Part shown: positions 53,101 through 61,498 of the stretch, in pieces
How the letters are laid out: every line of letters starts with the position of its first letter
How positions within the stretch are numbered: the stretch's first letter is position 1
Source: Kitasatospora sp. MAA4
GTDB lineage: Bacteria; Actinomycetota; Actinomycetes; Streptomycetales; Streptomycetaceae
Direction: 5' to 3'
DNA: 64,000 bases
Assembly (NCBI RefSeq): GCF_029893355.1
Contig: NZ_JARZAI010000004.1
Span: 248,001 to 312,000 of the forward strand
Program-made: the position numbers and the translations under genes
Notes under the pieces: model-generated
The model's database searches: none
What the model was told of the DNA's origin: nothing
Seen by the model: only the letters and a program-made list of their open reading frames with translations

Positions 53101-54654
53101 CTGCCCGCCCCGGCCGCCGCAGCCGAGCGGCTCGCCGTCCGCAGCACGGTCTTCGAGCACATCTCCCGGATCAGCGCGTTCCCGGCCGACCAGTTGCACG
53201 AGGACAGCCTGGTGGTCCAGGAACTCGGCTTCGACTCGTTGATGCTGACCGACCTGGTGGGCTCGGTGCGGAAGACCTGGCCGCAGCTCGCCGAAAAGCT
53301 CACCGGCGGGGCCATCGCAGCCCGGCCGACCGTCCGCGAGATCGTCGACACCCTCGCCGAGCTGCTGGGCATCGACCTCGCGACCGTCCCGGCGCAGGTC
53401 GCCGCGCCGCAGCCGGCCGACCCGGCTGCCGCAGTGCCGCAACAACGGCGCATCCAGGACTTCCCCGAGGCGAAGGCCCTCGAAGCGCAGCTGGACGAGC
53501 CCGGCACGCGCAACCCGTACTTCCTCCTGCACGAGGGCACGGCGACCGCCAGTACCCGGATCGAGGGCCGCGAACTGGTCTGCTTCTCCAGCTACAACTA
53601 TCTCGGGCTGTCCGGTCACCCGGCGATCAGGCAGGCGATCGACGACGCCGTCGGGAAGTACGGCAGCTCGGTGTCGGCCAGCCGCTTCCTGTCCGGTGAC
53701 CGGCCGCTGCACAGGGAGCTGGAGGCCGAGCTCTCCGCACTGCTCGGCACCGAGGACGCCATCGTGATGGTCAGCGGGCACGCGACCAACGTGTCGGTGA
53801 TCGGGCACCTGCTCGGCCCGGACGACCTCGTCGTGCACGACGAGCTGGCGCACGACAGCATCCTGCAGGGCTGCAAGCTGTCCGGGGCGCGGCGGCTCCC
53901 CTTCCCGCACAACGACATGGCGGCCCTCGACGAGCTGCTCACCCGGGCCCGTCCCCAGTACCGCCGCGCCATGATCGTCGTCGAGGGCGTGTACAGCATG
54001 GACGGCGACCTGGTCGACCTGCCGAAGCTGATCGAGGTCAAGGAGAAGCACGGCGCCATCGTGCTGGTCGACGAGGCGCACAGCGCGGGCGTGGTCGGCA
54101 AGAACGGCGGCGGCGTCGGCGAGCACTTCGGAGTGGACCGGTCCAGGATCGACCTCTGGGTCGGAACACTCTCGAAGTCGCTGTCCAGCTGCGGCGGTTA
54201 CGTCGGCGGTTCGGCGGACGTGGTGCGCTACCTGAAGTACAGCGTGCCGGGATTCGTCTACAGCGTCGGCATGACGCCCTCGAACACCGCGGCCGCGCTG
54301 GCCGCGATCCGCACCATGCGCGACGAGCCCGAGCGGCTGGAACGCCTGCGCGGCAACGCGGAGCTCTTCCTCGCCGAGGCCCGCAAGGCCGGGCTGGACA
54401 CCGGGCCGAGCTCCGACTCCCCCGTGGTGCCGTGCATCGTCGGTGACTCCGCGATGACGCTGAAGCTGGCCGAGGTGCTGTTCGACCGTGGCATCAGCGT
54501 CAACCCGATCATGTACCCCGGGGTGCCGGAGACCGAGGCGCGGCTGCGGTTCTTCATCACCTCCGAGCACACCGGCGAGCAGATCCGCGCCTCGGTCCGG
54601 GTCGTGGCCGAAGAGCTCCAGCGGTTGCGCGCCGCCGCGGCCACCAGCGCCTGA
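50155..54654 (+). CDS. Polyketide synthase KS-AT-ACP-AONS (alpha-oxoamine synthase fused)
   Basis: One-module synthase of about 1499 residues. KS 1-425: VDAACSSSLVALYEAV with Cys172, EAHGTATVVGDRTE with His307, and VKSLIGHGLSAAG. AT 530-860: GHSVGEFPAA with Ser636 and NAFHSPLLA, so malonyl-CoA is expected. No KR, DH or ER. ACP: ELGFDSLMLTDLV with Ser1028. The C-terminal 390 residues are a PLP alpha-oxoamine synthase (DEAHSAGVVGKNG; GTLSKSLSSCGGYVGG with Lys1341), as in BioF, KBL or serine palmitoyltransferase, which should release the chain onto an amino acid with loss of CO2. GTG 50155 is preferred: an ATG at 50056 is in frame, but the added codons are unlike the rest. Confidence 0.9.
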   Translation: MRDIAIVGMSCRFPGARNLQEYWRLLLSGRRQFQSVPTDRWDHAEYFDPDDKRGTKGSYTDQIAVIDGVDQFDAAHFRMSPRRVQNMDPQHRLLLQVSREALQDAGWERRAFDRASTGVFFGLSSSEYAEYSPDVKQIQPFTVPGVLLNMAAATVSQYYDLGGPSFTVDAACSSSLVALYEAVTHLRAGHCREAVVGGAYLALAPNGLVGFAKVGALSQAGVCRPFDRRADGFVLGEGIGAVVLRPLDEALAAGDRVYAVVRGIGCSNDGTADGPMTPRQEGQEVALRRAYRDAGCTMDSVGFIEAHGTATVVGDRTELDAIKAVRTADRQGGPDGGAYLSSVKSLIGHGLSAAGMASLIKSALVLHHATVVPQPETEVDPAVGLAEAGLRITDEPVPWPPCESPRRVGVNGFGFGGTNVHVVLQDAPTAPATASTAAEAARPELFLLSAGTPALLAAHIGQLLDELADQPEATARELAYTLAQRAHLPARLAVVAADLGELRQKLTQAKEMLAAGQLGALGTAGFAGKSPLPAKKRSVAFLFPGQGSQRPGMLGDLLDRFAPMRGRAEALDSVLREQVGFSAIDAVYGPRAASEEGRALLTGTDVCQPALGLLGLSVARLVADCGLRPDITLGHSVGEFPAAAVAGAMDDEDAIGLLATRGRRMRAAESEARGGMLAVQAGADRAEDLVRDIDEAWPSCYNHPGQTVVSGTESGLAATERRMAAEGIGTRRLEVSNAFHSPLLAATREGITQDLAVARLLAPELTFVSSVSGAQCADPEQLRELWAEHALAPVRFTAAAGAAHEAGARIFVQLAGGSALLSAVRHNLREQEGLHYVALSTEEPDDTRTFLAGLGQLAVLGVPVDLTPLFEGTPRLLSLPPSPLRTRRYWVDAQKPRATSAFLATQPVPAAVHPAVLPQPPVKEHPVNEVVTLLREQLAVLKGFGIDAESAPAATVAPAVVPVVAPTVAPAAVRTPAPQQVPLPAPAAAAERLAVRSTVFEHISRISAFPADQLHEDSLVVQELGFDSLMLTDLVGSVRKTWPQLAEKLTGGAIAARPTVREIVDTLAELLGIDLATVPAQVAAPQPADPAAAVPQQRRIQDFPEAKALEAQLDEPGTRNPYFLLHEGTATASTRIEGRELVCFSSYNYLGLSGHPAIRQAIDDAVGKYGSSVSASRFLSGDRPLHRELEAELSALLGTEDAIVMVSGHATNVSVIGHLLGPDDLVVHDELAHDSILQGCKLSGARRLPFPHNDMAALDELLTRARPQYRRAMIVVEGVYSMDGDLVDLPKLIEVKEKHGAIVLVDEAHSAGVVGKNGGGVGEHFGVDRSRIDLWVGTLSKSLSSCGGYVGGSADVVRYLKYSVPGFVYSVGMTPSNTAAALAAIRTMRDEPERLERLRGNAELFLAEARKAGLDTGPSSDSPVVPCIVGDSAMTLKLAEVLFDRGISVNPIMYPGVPETEARLRFFITSEHTGEQIRASVRVVAEELQRLRAAAATSA

Positions 54655-54700
54655 CGCCTCGTCATCCTCCGTCCGCTCGACCGATCAGGAGCTGGTTTCC

Positions 54701-56959
54701 GTGTCCTCAGTGCCCACGCCACCGGTCACCGCCCAGGCGCGCCCAGGCCCCGGCACGCCAACGAGCGCCCGCCGGCTGCCGGTTGCGCTGCGCAGACCAC
54801 GCTGGGTCCTCTGGTTCAGCCTGGTGTTCCTGGTGCTGACCGGGGTGCTGGCGGGTGGGGCCTCCGCCGCGATGAAGAACGGCGGGTTCGACGACCCGTC
54901 CTCGGACTCGGCGCAGGCGGCGCAGCTGCTCGCGGCGAAGTTCCCGGCCGGCCAGGCGAATCTGGTGCTGCTGGTGCAGGACGAGACCGACGGTGTGGAC
55001 GCGCCGCAGGTGGCCCGGACCGGCACGAGCCTGCTGGCCACACTGGCCGCGGAGCCCGGAGTGCACGTCGTCGACAGCTACTTCACGACCGGTGACCCCG
55101 GGCTCCGATCGCGGGACGGACACAGCGCACTGACCACCGCGAACGTGAGCGGCGACGAGGACGCCGTGGCGAGGACCACCACCAGGCTGCACGGCCTCCT
55201 GGCGCGGACGACCGGGCCGATCACCGTCCGGTTCGGCGGCGTCGCACAGGTGACCAACGACCTCACCGACCAGACCAACAGCGATCTCGCGCTGTCCGAG
55301 AGCATCGCGCTCCCGCTGACGCTGGTCCTGCTGTTCTTCGTCTTCCGGGGTGTGGTGGCCGCCCTGCTGCCGCTGTGCGTCGGGCTGCTGTCGATCTCCG
55401 GCTCGCTGGCCCTCCTCTACGGGCTCGGGCAGGTGACCTCGGTCTCGGTGTTCGCGGTCAACCTGACCACCGCGCTGGGCCTCGGCCTCTCCGTCGACTA
55501 CAGCCTGCTGATCGTCTCGCGCTACCGGGAGGAACGGGCGGGCGGCCTGGCCGGGCCACAGGCGCTGGCGGTCACCCTGCGGACGGCCGGCCGCACGGTG
55601 ATCTTCAGCGGTGCGATCGTCGCGGCGGTGCTCAGCACACTCCTGGTGTTCAAGCAGTACTTCCTGAGCTCGTTCGCCTACGCCGGGGTGGCCGTCGTGG
55701 GGATCACGGTGCTGTGCGCGCTGCTCCCGCTGCCCGCGGCGCTGTTGCTGGTCGGCGACCGGATCGACAGCTGGGCCTTGGGCGGGCGGCCGCGGTCCGG
55801 CGACCCGCAGGAGCCCAAGGCAGCGGAGGACCGGCTGTGGGGCCGGATCGCCGGCGCCACCATGCGCCGACCGTGGCTGGCCGGCGCCCTGGTGGTCGCG
55901 CTGCTCGCGGTGATGGCCTGGCCGCTCACCGGAGCCCAGTTCGGCGTGCCGGACGAGCGAGCGCTGCCGAAGGGCGAGGAGAGCCGTGTGGTGGCCGACA
56001 TCGCGCGTGCCCAGTTCCCGGGCGACGACGCGGGCGCCCTCTCACTGATCAGTGAGAACTGGCCGGGCGCCACCACCGGCGGTGAGCTGTCCGACTACGC
56101 CGCGCGGCTGTCCGCCCTCCCGCACGTGACCTCGGTGACGAGCGCGGCCGGACGGTTCCAGCACGGCCGGCTGGTCGGAACGCCGGGACCGCTGCCCGGT
56201 TTCACCGTGGACGCGGCGACTCTGCTCCAGGTCGACAACGACGTGGTGCCCTACTCCCCGGGCGGCGAGCAGGTGGTGCGCAGCGTGCGCGCGGTCGCCG
56301 TGCCCGGCGGTCACCGGGTCTACGTCGGCGGGTTGGCCGCACAGTACCTCGATGTGACGGCCTCGATCGGCGACCGGCTCCCGCTCGGCATCGGGTTGGC
56401 CGCACTGCTCACCCTGGTGCTGCTCAGCCTGGCGACGGGCAGCATCCTGCTCCCGGTCAAGGCTGTGCTGTTCAACGCGCTCGGTCTCGGCGCCGTACTC
56501 GGCGCGATGGTCTGGGTGTTCCAGTACGGCCACCTGGCGGGCCTGATCGGTGTCACCCCGGCGCCGATCGCCGTGACCATGCCGGTGCTGCTGCTGTGCA
56601 TCGCCTACGCGCTGTCCATGGACTACGAGATGTTCGTGCTGTCCCGGATCAAGGAACGCTACACCGAGACCGGTGACCCGTACCGCTCGGTCCGTGAAGG
56701 GCTCGGCGGCAGCGGACCGATCATCACCGCTGCGGCGGCGATCCTCGCGGTGTCCTTCTTCTCCACCGCGATCTCCGGGGTGTCGCTGGCGAAACTGTTC
56801 GGCATCGGCACCGGGCTCGCGGTGGTCCTCGACGCGGTGCTCGTCCGCGGCGTGCTCGTGCCGGTCTTCCTCCAGGTGTTCGGGACCGCCGCTTGGTGGG
56901 CGCCGGCACCGCTGAAACGCTTCACCAGGCGGATATCCGGCGCGGTGGGCGAGCACTGA
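54701..56959 (+). CDS. MMPL/RND-family lipid exporter
   Basis: Membrane transporter of 752 residues. GTG 54701 is chosen because AGGAG lies seven bases upstream; an in-frame start at 54488 would overlap the synthase. Two six-helix halves each open with a long exoplasmic loop. The signature segments GLSVDYSLLIVSRYREE (first half) and ALSMDYEMFVLSRIKERY (second half) hold the conserved DY pair that carries protons in MMPL proteins. Family members export lipids or lipid-like polyketides. It is 46 bases after the synthase and is the likely exporter, and perhaps resistance factor, for the cluster product. Confidence 0.93.
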   Translation: MSSVPTPPVTAQARPGPGTPTSARRLPVALRRPRWVLWFSLVFLVLTGVLAGGASAAMKNGGFDDPSSDSAQAAQLLAAKFPAGQANLVLLVQDETDGVDAPQVARTGTSLLATLAAEPGVHVVDSYFTTGDPGLRSRDGHSALTTANVSGDEDAVARTTTRLHGLLARTTGPITVRFGGVAQVTNDLTDQTNSDLALSESIALPLTLVLLFFVFRGVVAALLPLCVGLLSISGSLALLYGLGQVTSVSVFAVNLTTALGLGLSVDYSLLIVSRYREERAGGLAGPQALAVTLRTAGRTVIFSGAIVAAVLSTLLVFKQYFLSSFAYAGVAVVGITVLCALLPLPAALLLVGDRIDSWALGGRPRSGDPQEPKAAEDRLWGRIAGATMRRPWLAGALVVALLAVMAWPLTGAQFGVPDERALPKGEESRVVADIARAQFPGDDAGALSLISENWPGATTGGELSDYAARLSALPHVTSVTSAAGRFQHGRLVGTPGPLPGFTVDAATLLQVDNDVVPYSPGGEQVVRSVRAVAVPGGHRVYVGGLAAQYLDVTASIGDRLPLGIGLAALLTLVLLSLATGSILLPVKAVLFNALGLGAVLGAMVWVFQYGHLAGLIGVTPAPIAVTMPVLLLCIAYALSMDYEMFVLSRIKERYTETGDPYRSVREGLGGSGPIITAAAAILAVSFFSTAISGVSLAKLFGIGTGLAVVLDAVLVRGVLVPVFLQVFGTAAWWAPAPLKRFTRRISGAVGEH

Positions 56960-56968
56960 CGCGACGTC

Positions 56969-57040
56969 GGAACAACGCGGCAAGGAACAACGCGGCATCA
57001 GAACGACGCACTCAGAACGACGCCCTCAGAACGACGACCG
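56969..57040. repeat. Tandem 14-15-bp repeats between MMPL and ligase genes
   Basis: Five head-to-tail units: GGAACAACGCGGCAA, GGAACAACGCGGCAT, CAGAACGACGCACT, CAGAACGACGCCCT and CAGAACGACGACCG. The first pair and the last three are near-identical within each set. They end ten bases before the ligase start and may be a recent expansion or a binding array. Confidence 0.75.
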
Positions 57041-57050
57041 AGGAGAGATC

Positions 57051-59702
57051 GTGGAACTTCCCCAGGCGACCCTGGTCACCGGGTCCGGTGTGCGGACGGC
57101 GAAGGAGCTGACCCGAGACGCGCTGAAACTCGCGGCGGTGCTGCGCCGTCAAGGCGTGACAGCGGGCGAGCGCGTGCTGCTCAAGGCCGACAACTCGCCG
57201 GCCATGGTGACCGCCCTGCTCGCACTGATGCATCTCGACGTGTCCATCGTGCTCCTGGACGATCGGCAGACCAGCCAGGAATGCACCCGGGCGGCCACGC
57301 TGACCAAGGCGCCGTGGGCCGTCTCGCACCGGCCGGAGGACATCGCCCCGCACGTGCGGACCATCCCGCTCGACGTCGTCGACGACGAGCCGGAGGACTG
57401 CGCCGTGGATGCCGCGCTGGACTTCTCCGCGTGGGAACGGCGGACGGACGCGCTGATCACCTGGTCCTCGGGATCGACCGGGCTGCCCAAGGGAATCGTC
57501 CGCTCCGGCCGGGCGCTGCTGGACGACATCGAGCGCTCCCGGGAGCGGATGGGCTATCAGGAGAGCGACGTCCTGCTGCCGTTGGTGCCGTTCTCGCACT
57601 TCTACGGCCTGACCCTGGTCCTGACCTGGTGGCGGCTGGGCTGCACGCTGATCGTGACGCCGACCAACCGGCTCGACCAGGCGCTCAAGGTGGGCTCGGA
57701 AGCGGGCGCGACCGTGGTGGACGCCACCCCGTCGACTCTGCACAGCATCCTCAACCTCACCGAGCGCCGTCCTGGGCTCCTGGTGGAGCTGGCCACGGTA
57801 CGCATGTGGTGCGTCGGCGGCGCGCCGATGAGCAGCACCGTCGCCGGCCGGTTCGGCGCCACCTTCGGCCTGCCCCTGCTCGACGGCTACGGCAGCAACG
57901 AGGCCGGCAACGTCGCACTGGCGAGCCTGGACAACCCCGACGGCTGCGGCCGCCCACTGGACGGCGTCGAGGTCACGATCGTCGGCGCGGAGGGCCGCCC
58001 GGTGCCGATCGGCAGCACCGGTGAGATCATCGTGCGCAGCCCGTCGATGATGGTCGGCTACCTGGCCGAGGACGGCAGCGTCGCTCCTCCTGAGTCCGAG
58101 GCGTACCACACCCAGGACCTCGGTTACTGGGACACCAAGGGGAACCTGCACGTCGTCGGCCGCAAGTACGCGGTGCACCGCCTGGGTCATACCCTCTACC
58201 CGGAGTCGATCGAGCGGCGCGCGGAGGCCTGCGGCCGCCCCGTGAAGATCGTCGCGCTGGACGACGAGCGCCGCGGTTGCCAGCTGGTGTTCGTGGTGGC
58301 CGACCCGGACGGAGGCGACGCCCAGCTGTGGCGGCGGGAGATCGACGCGCTGCTGCCGTCGTACGAGCAGCCGAACCGGGTCCTCGTGGTCGACCAGTTC
58401 CCGCTGAACGCCAACGGGAAGCCGGACATGGTGGAGCTGCGGCGGCTGGCCGGCGACGCGATCGGCGACCGGGCGGCCCGGCCGGTGGTGCCGGTGTCGA
58501 CGCTGGTGTCGGCCGACGTTCCGCTGCCCGACCGGCTGCACGCCGTCCACGACCTGGTCGCCTTCCTGCGCGAGCAGCCCGAGGCGGTGGCCGGCATCCT
58601 CACCGAGATCTCCGTCCGGAAGGCGGTCGACGAGGAGATCGAGGCGTCGATCGCCACCCTCGAAGGGGTCGTCGACGAGATACAGCGGTACCGTCCGAAG
58701 CGGGTCCCCCAGCTCGCCGGCTTCATGTCCTCCAATGTGCTGCTGTACTCCTACGTGCTGCACGCGGTGGTGCCCTCGCTGTTCGTCGAGCGGATCTCGC
58801 TGCGGCCGTCCAGGCAGGTGGCCGCGCAGACACACCGGTTGCACGAGTTGTTCGCTCCGGTGCACGGCCTGCCGATCGAGATGTCCGCGCTGAACCAGCG
58901 TCAGTTCGTCGACGGTCCGGCCGCCGAAGCGAACGTCGTCCTGTTCACCGGCGCGTACAACAACGCCGAGGACCTGCGCGGCAAGCTGCGCCGCGACCAG
59001 CTGATGCTCTTCTTCGGCCAGGGCATCAACCCCTTCGTGGTGGGCCCGGACGCCGACGGCGACCGCGCGATCGAGGACGCCATCCGGATCCGGCTGCACA
59101 ACTCCGGGCAGGACTGCTTCGGCCCGGACGTGTTCTTCGTCCACTCCTCGGCCTCGGACCGCTTCATCGGCGGCCTGACCAAGCGGCTCGCCGAGCAGCG
59201 TTACGGAGCGTACGGCGACCCGGACGCCGACTACGGCGCCGTCTACTACGACACCGCGATCCGGTCCACCACCGAGTTCCTGCTGCGCAACCGGGAGTAC
59301 GTGGTGCACGGCGGCGACGTCGACTTCCGGACCGGCCTGGTCCGCCCGACGGTGCTGGTGCGCGACATTGACGACCCGATGGACATCAGCGAGTTCTTCT
59401 CACCGCTGTTCAACGTCGTCGTCTACGAGGACGCCGAACAGCTGGAGAAGGTGCTGTTCTCGCCCTACTTCGCCGAGCGGTCGATGGGCGCGATGGTCTA
59501 CGGAACCGAGGGCGCGCTCGTCGAGAAGCTGCGGGACCGGCACACCGTCGGCGTCAACCGGACGCTGCTGGACGTCGACAACGGCAACCACCCGTTCGGC
59601 GGCCGCGGCGTCATGGCGAACTACGCCGCCTACAACGGAAAGCGCACCGCCGAGCCGCTGCTGGTGTCGAAGTCCGTTGCCCAGTACGGAATCGGAGTCT
59701 GA
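57051..59702 (+). CDS. Fused adenylate ligase-aldehyde dehydrogenase
   Basis: Protein of 883 residues starting at GTG 57051 with GAGGAGA upstream. Residues 10-480 are an AMP-forming ligase: LITWSSGSTGLPKGIVRSG (P-loop), DGYGSNEAGNVAL, YHTQDLGYWDTKGNLHVVGR (adenylate-binding Asp) and NANGKPDM with the catalytic Lys. Residues 560-883 are an aldehyde-dehydrogenase-fold domain: NVVLFTGAYNNAEDLRGK, then RLHNSGQDCFGPDVFF with the nucleophile Cys689 and EFFSPLFNVVVYE; the GGRGVM region closes the active site. No ACP lies between them. Either it activates a fatty acid and reduces it to an aldehyde, or it oxidises an aldehyde to a thioester. The direction is not decided. Confidence 0.88.
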   Translation: MELPQATLVTGSGVRTAKELTRDALKLAAVLRRQGVTAGERVLLKADNSPAMVTALLALMHLDVSIVLLDDRQTSQECTRAATLTKAPWAVSHRPEDIAPHVRTIPLDVVDDEPEDCAVDAALDFSAWERRTDALITWSSGSTGLPKGIVRSGRALLDDIERSRERMGYQESDVLLPLVPFSHFYGLTLVLTWWRLGCTLIVTPTNRLDQALKVGSEAGATVVDATPSTLHSILNLTERRPGLLVELATVRMWCVGGAPMSSTVAGRFGATFGLPLLDGYGSNEAGNVALASLDNPDGCGRPLDGVEVTIVGAEGRPVPIGSTGEIIVRSPSMMVGYLAEDGSVAPPESEAYHTQDLGYWDTKGNLHVVGRKYAVHRLGHTLYPESIERRAEACGRPVKIVALDDERRGCQLVFVVADPDGGDAQLWRREIDALLPSYEQPNRVLVVDQFPLNANGKPDMVELRRLAGDAIGDRAARPVVPVSTLVSADVPLPDRLHAVHDLVAFLREQPEAVAGILTEISVRKAVDEEIEASIATLEGVVDEIQRYRPKRVPQLAGFMSSNVLLYSYVLHAVVPSLFVERISLRPSRQVAAQTHRLHELFAPVHGLPIEMSALNQRQFVDGPAAEANVVLFTGAYNNAEDLRGKLRRDQLMLFFGQGINPFVVGPDADGDRAIEDAIRIRLHNSGQDCFGPDVFFVHSSASDRFIGGLTKRLAEQRYGAYGDPDADYGAVYYDTAIRSTTEFLLRNREYVVHGGDVDFRTGLVRPTVLVRDIDDPMDISEFFSPLFNVVVYEDAEQLEKVLFSPYFAERSMGAMVYGTEGALVEKLRDRHTVGVNRTLLDVDNGNHPFGGRGVMANYAAYNGKRTAEPLLVSKSVAQYGIGV

Positions 59703-59710
59703 GAAGCCTG

Positions 59711-61498
59711 ATGGTACCGACCACTTACCCCAGCCCGTGGCACGCCGTGGTGGATGCGCTGGTCCACCGCGGGGTCCGCACGGTGTTCGGCCTGCCCGGT
59801 GACGACCTCGGTGCGCTGCACGCGCTCGAGAACGCCCCGGTGCGGATGCTGCTCTGCCGCGACCAGCGCAGCGCCCTGTTCATGGCCACCGGATACGCCA
59901 TGCAGGCCGGCCGCACCGGCGTGTGCGTCATCGGCAAGGGCCCGGCCGTGGCCAACGCGGTCACCGGACTGCTGGAGGCGCACACCTCCGGAGTGCCGCT
60001 GGTCGTGCTGGCCGGTGGCACCGCGGCGAAGCGCCGGGACTCCGGCGCCTTCCAGGAACTCGACCAACTGTCACTGGTCCGCCCGCTGGTGAAGTGGGCG
60101 GCCAGAGTGGACCACCCGGACCGGTTGGTTCCCGTGCTGGACAAGGCATTCCTGCTCGCGGGGTCGGGTGCGCCCGGTCCGGTGTACGTGGAGCTGCCGG
60201 ACGACCTGCTCGACCTGGAGGTGGTCCGCACCCGGCCGTGGCCCGACCCCCCGGAGATCGCCGCCGCGGCGGCGGACGGTGCGACCACCCGGGCGCTGGA
60301 GCTGATCGGCGGCGCGAAGCGGGCGATCATCCTGGTGGGCGGCGGAATGCGCGGCCACGACGCGGGTCGCCGCATCGAGGCCCTGGCCGAGCGGATCGGC
60401 GCGGCGATCTTCGCCACCGCGTCGGGGCGCGGCGTGGTCGACGAGCGGCACGCGAGCTTCGGCGGTCTGTCAGGGCTGTACTCCCCGGCCGAGATGGCGC
60501 CGGTGTGGGCCGACGCCGACCTGCTGATCACGCTGGGCAGCAGGTTGGAGGAGACGGCGACGTACAACGCTTTCGTCGCAGACGGCGTACCGGTGCTCCA
60601 GGTCAACATCGACGCCGGCGGGCTGTCGACGGAGTTCCCCGGCCTGAGCGTGCTGGGGGACGGCCCAGCGGTGCTCACGCACTGGCTGCGCGCGCTCGGC
60701 CCGGGCCGGCCGGAGGCCGGATCCGAGTGGCTGACCACCATCGCCGCCTGCCGCGCCGGCGCCCATGCCGCCGTCGACGCCCGGCTCGCCGAGATGGCCG
60801 CGTCCGACACGCTGCACGTCGCGGAAGTCCTCGCCGCCTTGGACCGGGTCGCGCCGGCGGACCGAATCCTGGTGCAGGAGAACGGTCTGCAGGACATGTG
60901 GTCCTACTTCTTCCCGCACTGGACCTGCGGGGCCGAGGCCGACTCCGTGGTCCCCTCGGAACAGACCACGCTGGGCTTCGGCACCGCCGCCGCGGGCGGC
61001 GTGAAGCTTGCCGCCGGAGACCGGCCGGTGATCGCCTTCGTCGGAGACGGCGCGTTCGCGATGGTGGCCAACGACGTCGCGACGCTGGCCAGGGAAGGTG
61101 TCGGCGTCACCTACGTGGTGCTGCGCAACCGGGGCTACGGCTGGCTTCAGTGCCAGCTCGACCAGCACGGCGCCGAGGCGAGCCGGTTCACCTTCCTGAG
61201 CGAAAGGGGCCTCGGCGAGGAGGCGGAACAGACCGTCCTGGTCCACCCCGCGATGTGGCACTCGGTGGTGCGGGACAAGTCCACGCTGGCCGACCTCCTC
61301 GGCGAAGCGCTGCTGCACAGCGCCAAGGGGCACGTCGCCGTCCTCGAAGTCCCGGTGACCATCGCCGACGCCCCACCGGGGATCACCGAGCTGGAAGGCG
61401 ACTTCCCCGGTGCCGCGCAGGAGGCCAAGACCACCGACCCGACGGAATCCATGCCTGTCACGAAGAACGAAGAACGGACTCCCACTGATGAGAGCTGA
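59711..61498 (+). CDS. ThDP-dependent enzyme lacking the usual catalytic glutamate
   Basis: Protein of 595 residues with the three-domain layout of acetolactate synthase/phosphonopyruvate decarboxylase-type enzymes. VFGLPGDDLGALHAL opens the PYR domain. Where these enzymes carry the ThDP-activating Glu (as in RHEQ), this one reads LLCRDQRSALFMATGYA, with Asp51-Gln52 and no Glu. The PP domain has FVGDGAFAMVANDVATLARE (Gly445-Asp446-Gly447) and ends the Mg motif in RNRGYGW. So ThDP and Mg binding look intact while activation is changed, as in glyoxylate carboligase. Carboligation or decarboxylation of a 2-oxo acid is likely. The extra C-terminal 40 residues overlap the fabF start by 11 bases. 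Confidence 0.88.
   Translation: MVPTTYPSPWHAVVDALVHRGVRTVFGLPGDDLGALHALENAPVRMLLCRDQRSALFMATGYAMQAGRTGVCVIGKGPAVANAVTGLLEAHTSGVPLVVLAGGTAAKRRDSGAFQELDQLSLVRPLVKWAARVDHPDRLVPVLDKAFLLAGSGAPGPVYVELPDDLLDLEVVRTRPWPDPPEIAAAAADGATTRALELIGGAKRAIILVGGGMRGHDAGRRIEALAERIGAAIFATASGRGVVDERHASFGGLSGLYSPAEMAPVWADADLLITLGSRLEETATYNAFVADGVPVLQVNIDAGGLSTEFPGLSVLGDGPAVLTHWLRALGPGRPEAGSEWLTTIAACRAGAHAAVDARLAEMAASDTLHVAEVLAALDRVAPADRILVQENGLQDMWSYFFPHWTCGAEADSVVPSEQTTLGFGTAAAGGVKLAAGDRPVIAFVGDGAFAMVANDVATLAREGVGVTYVVLRNRGYGWLQCQLDQHGAEASRFTFLSERGLGEEAEQTVLVHPAMWHSVVRDKSTLADLLGEALLHSAKGHVAVLEVPVTIADAPPGITELEGDFPGAAQEAKTTDPTESMPVTKNEERTPTDES

Noticed and set aside
54488..54700. Upstream start for the MMPL transporter
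   Set aside because: It overlaps the AONS domain end out of frame. The GTG at 54701 has a proper ribosome site and leads into the first membrane helix.
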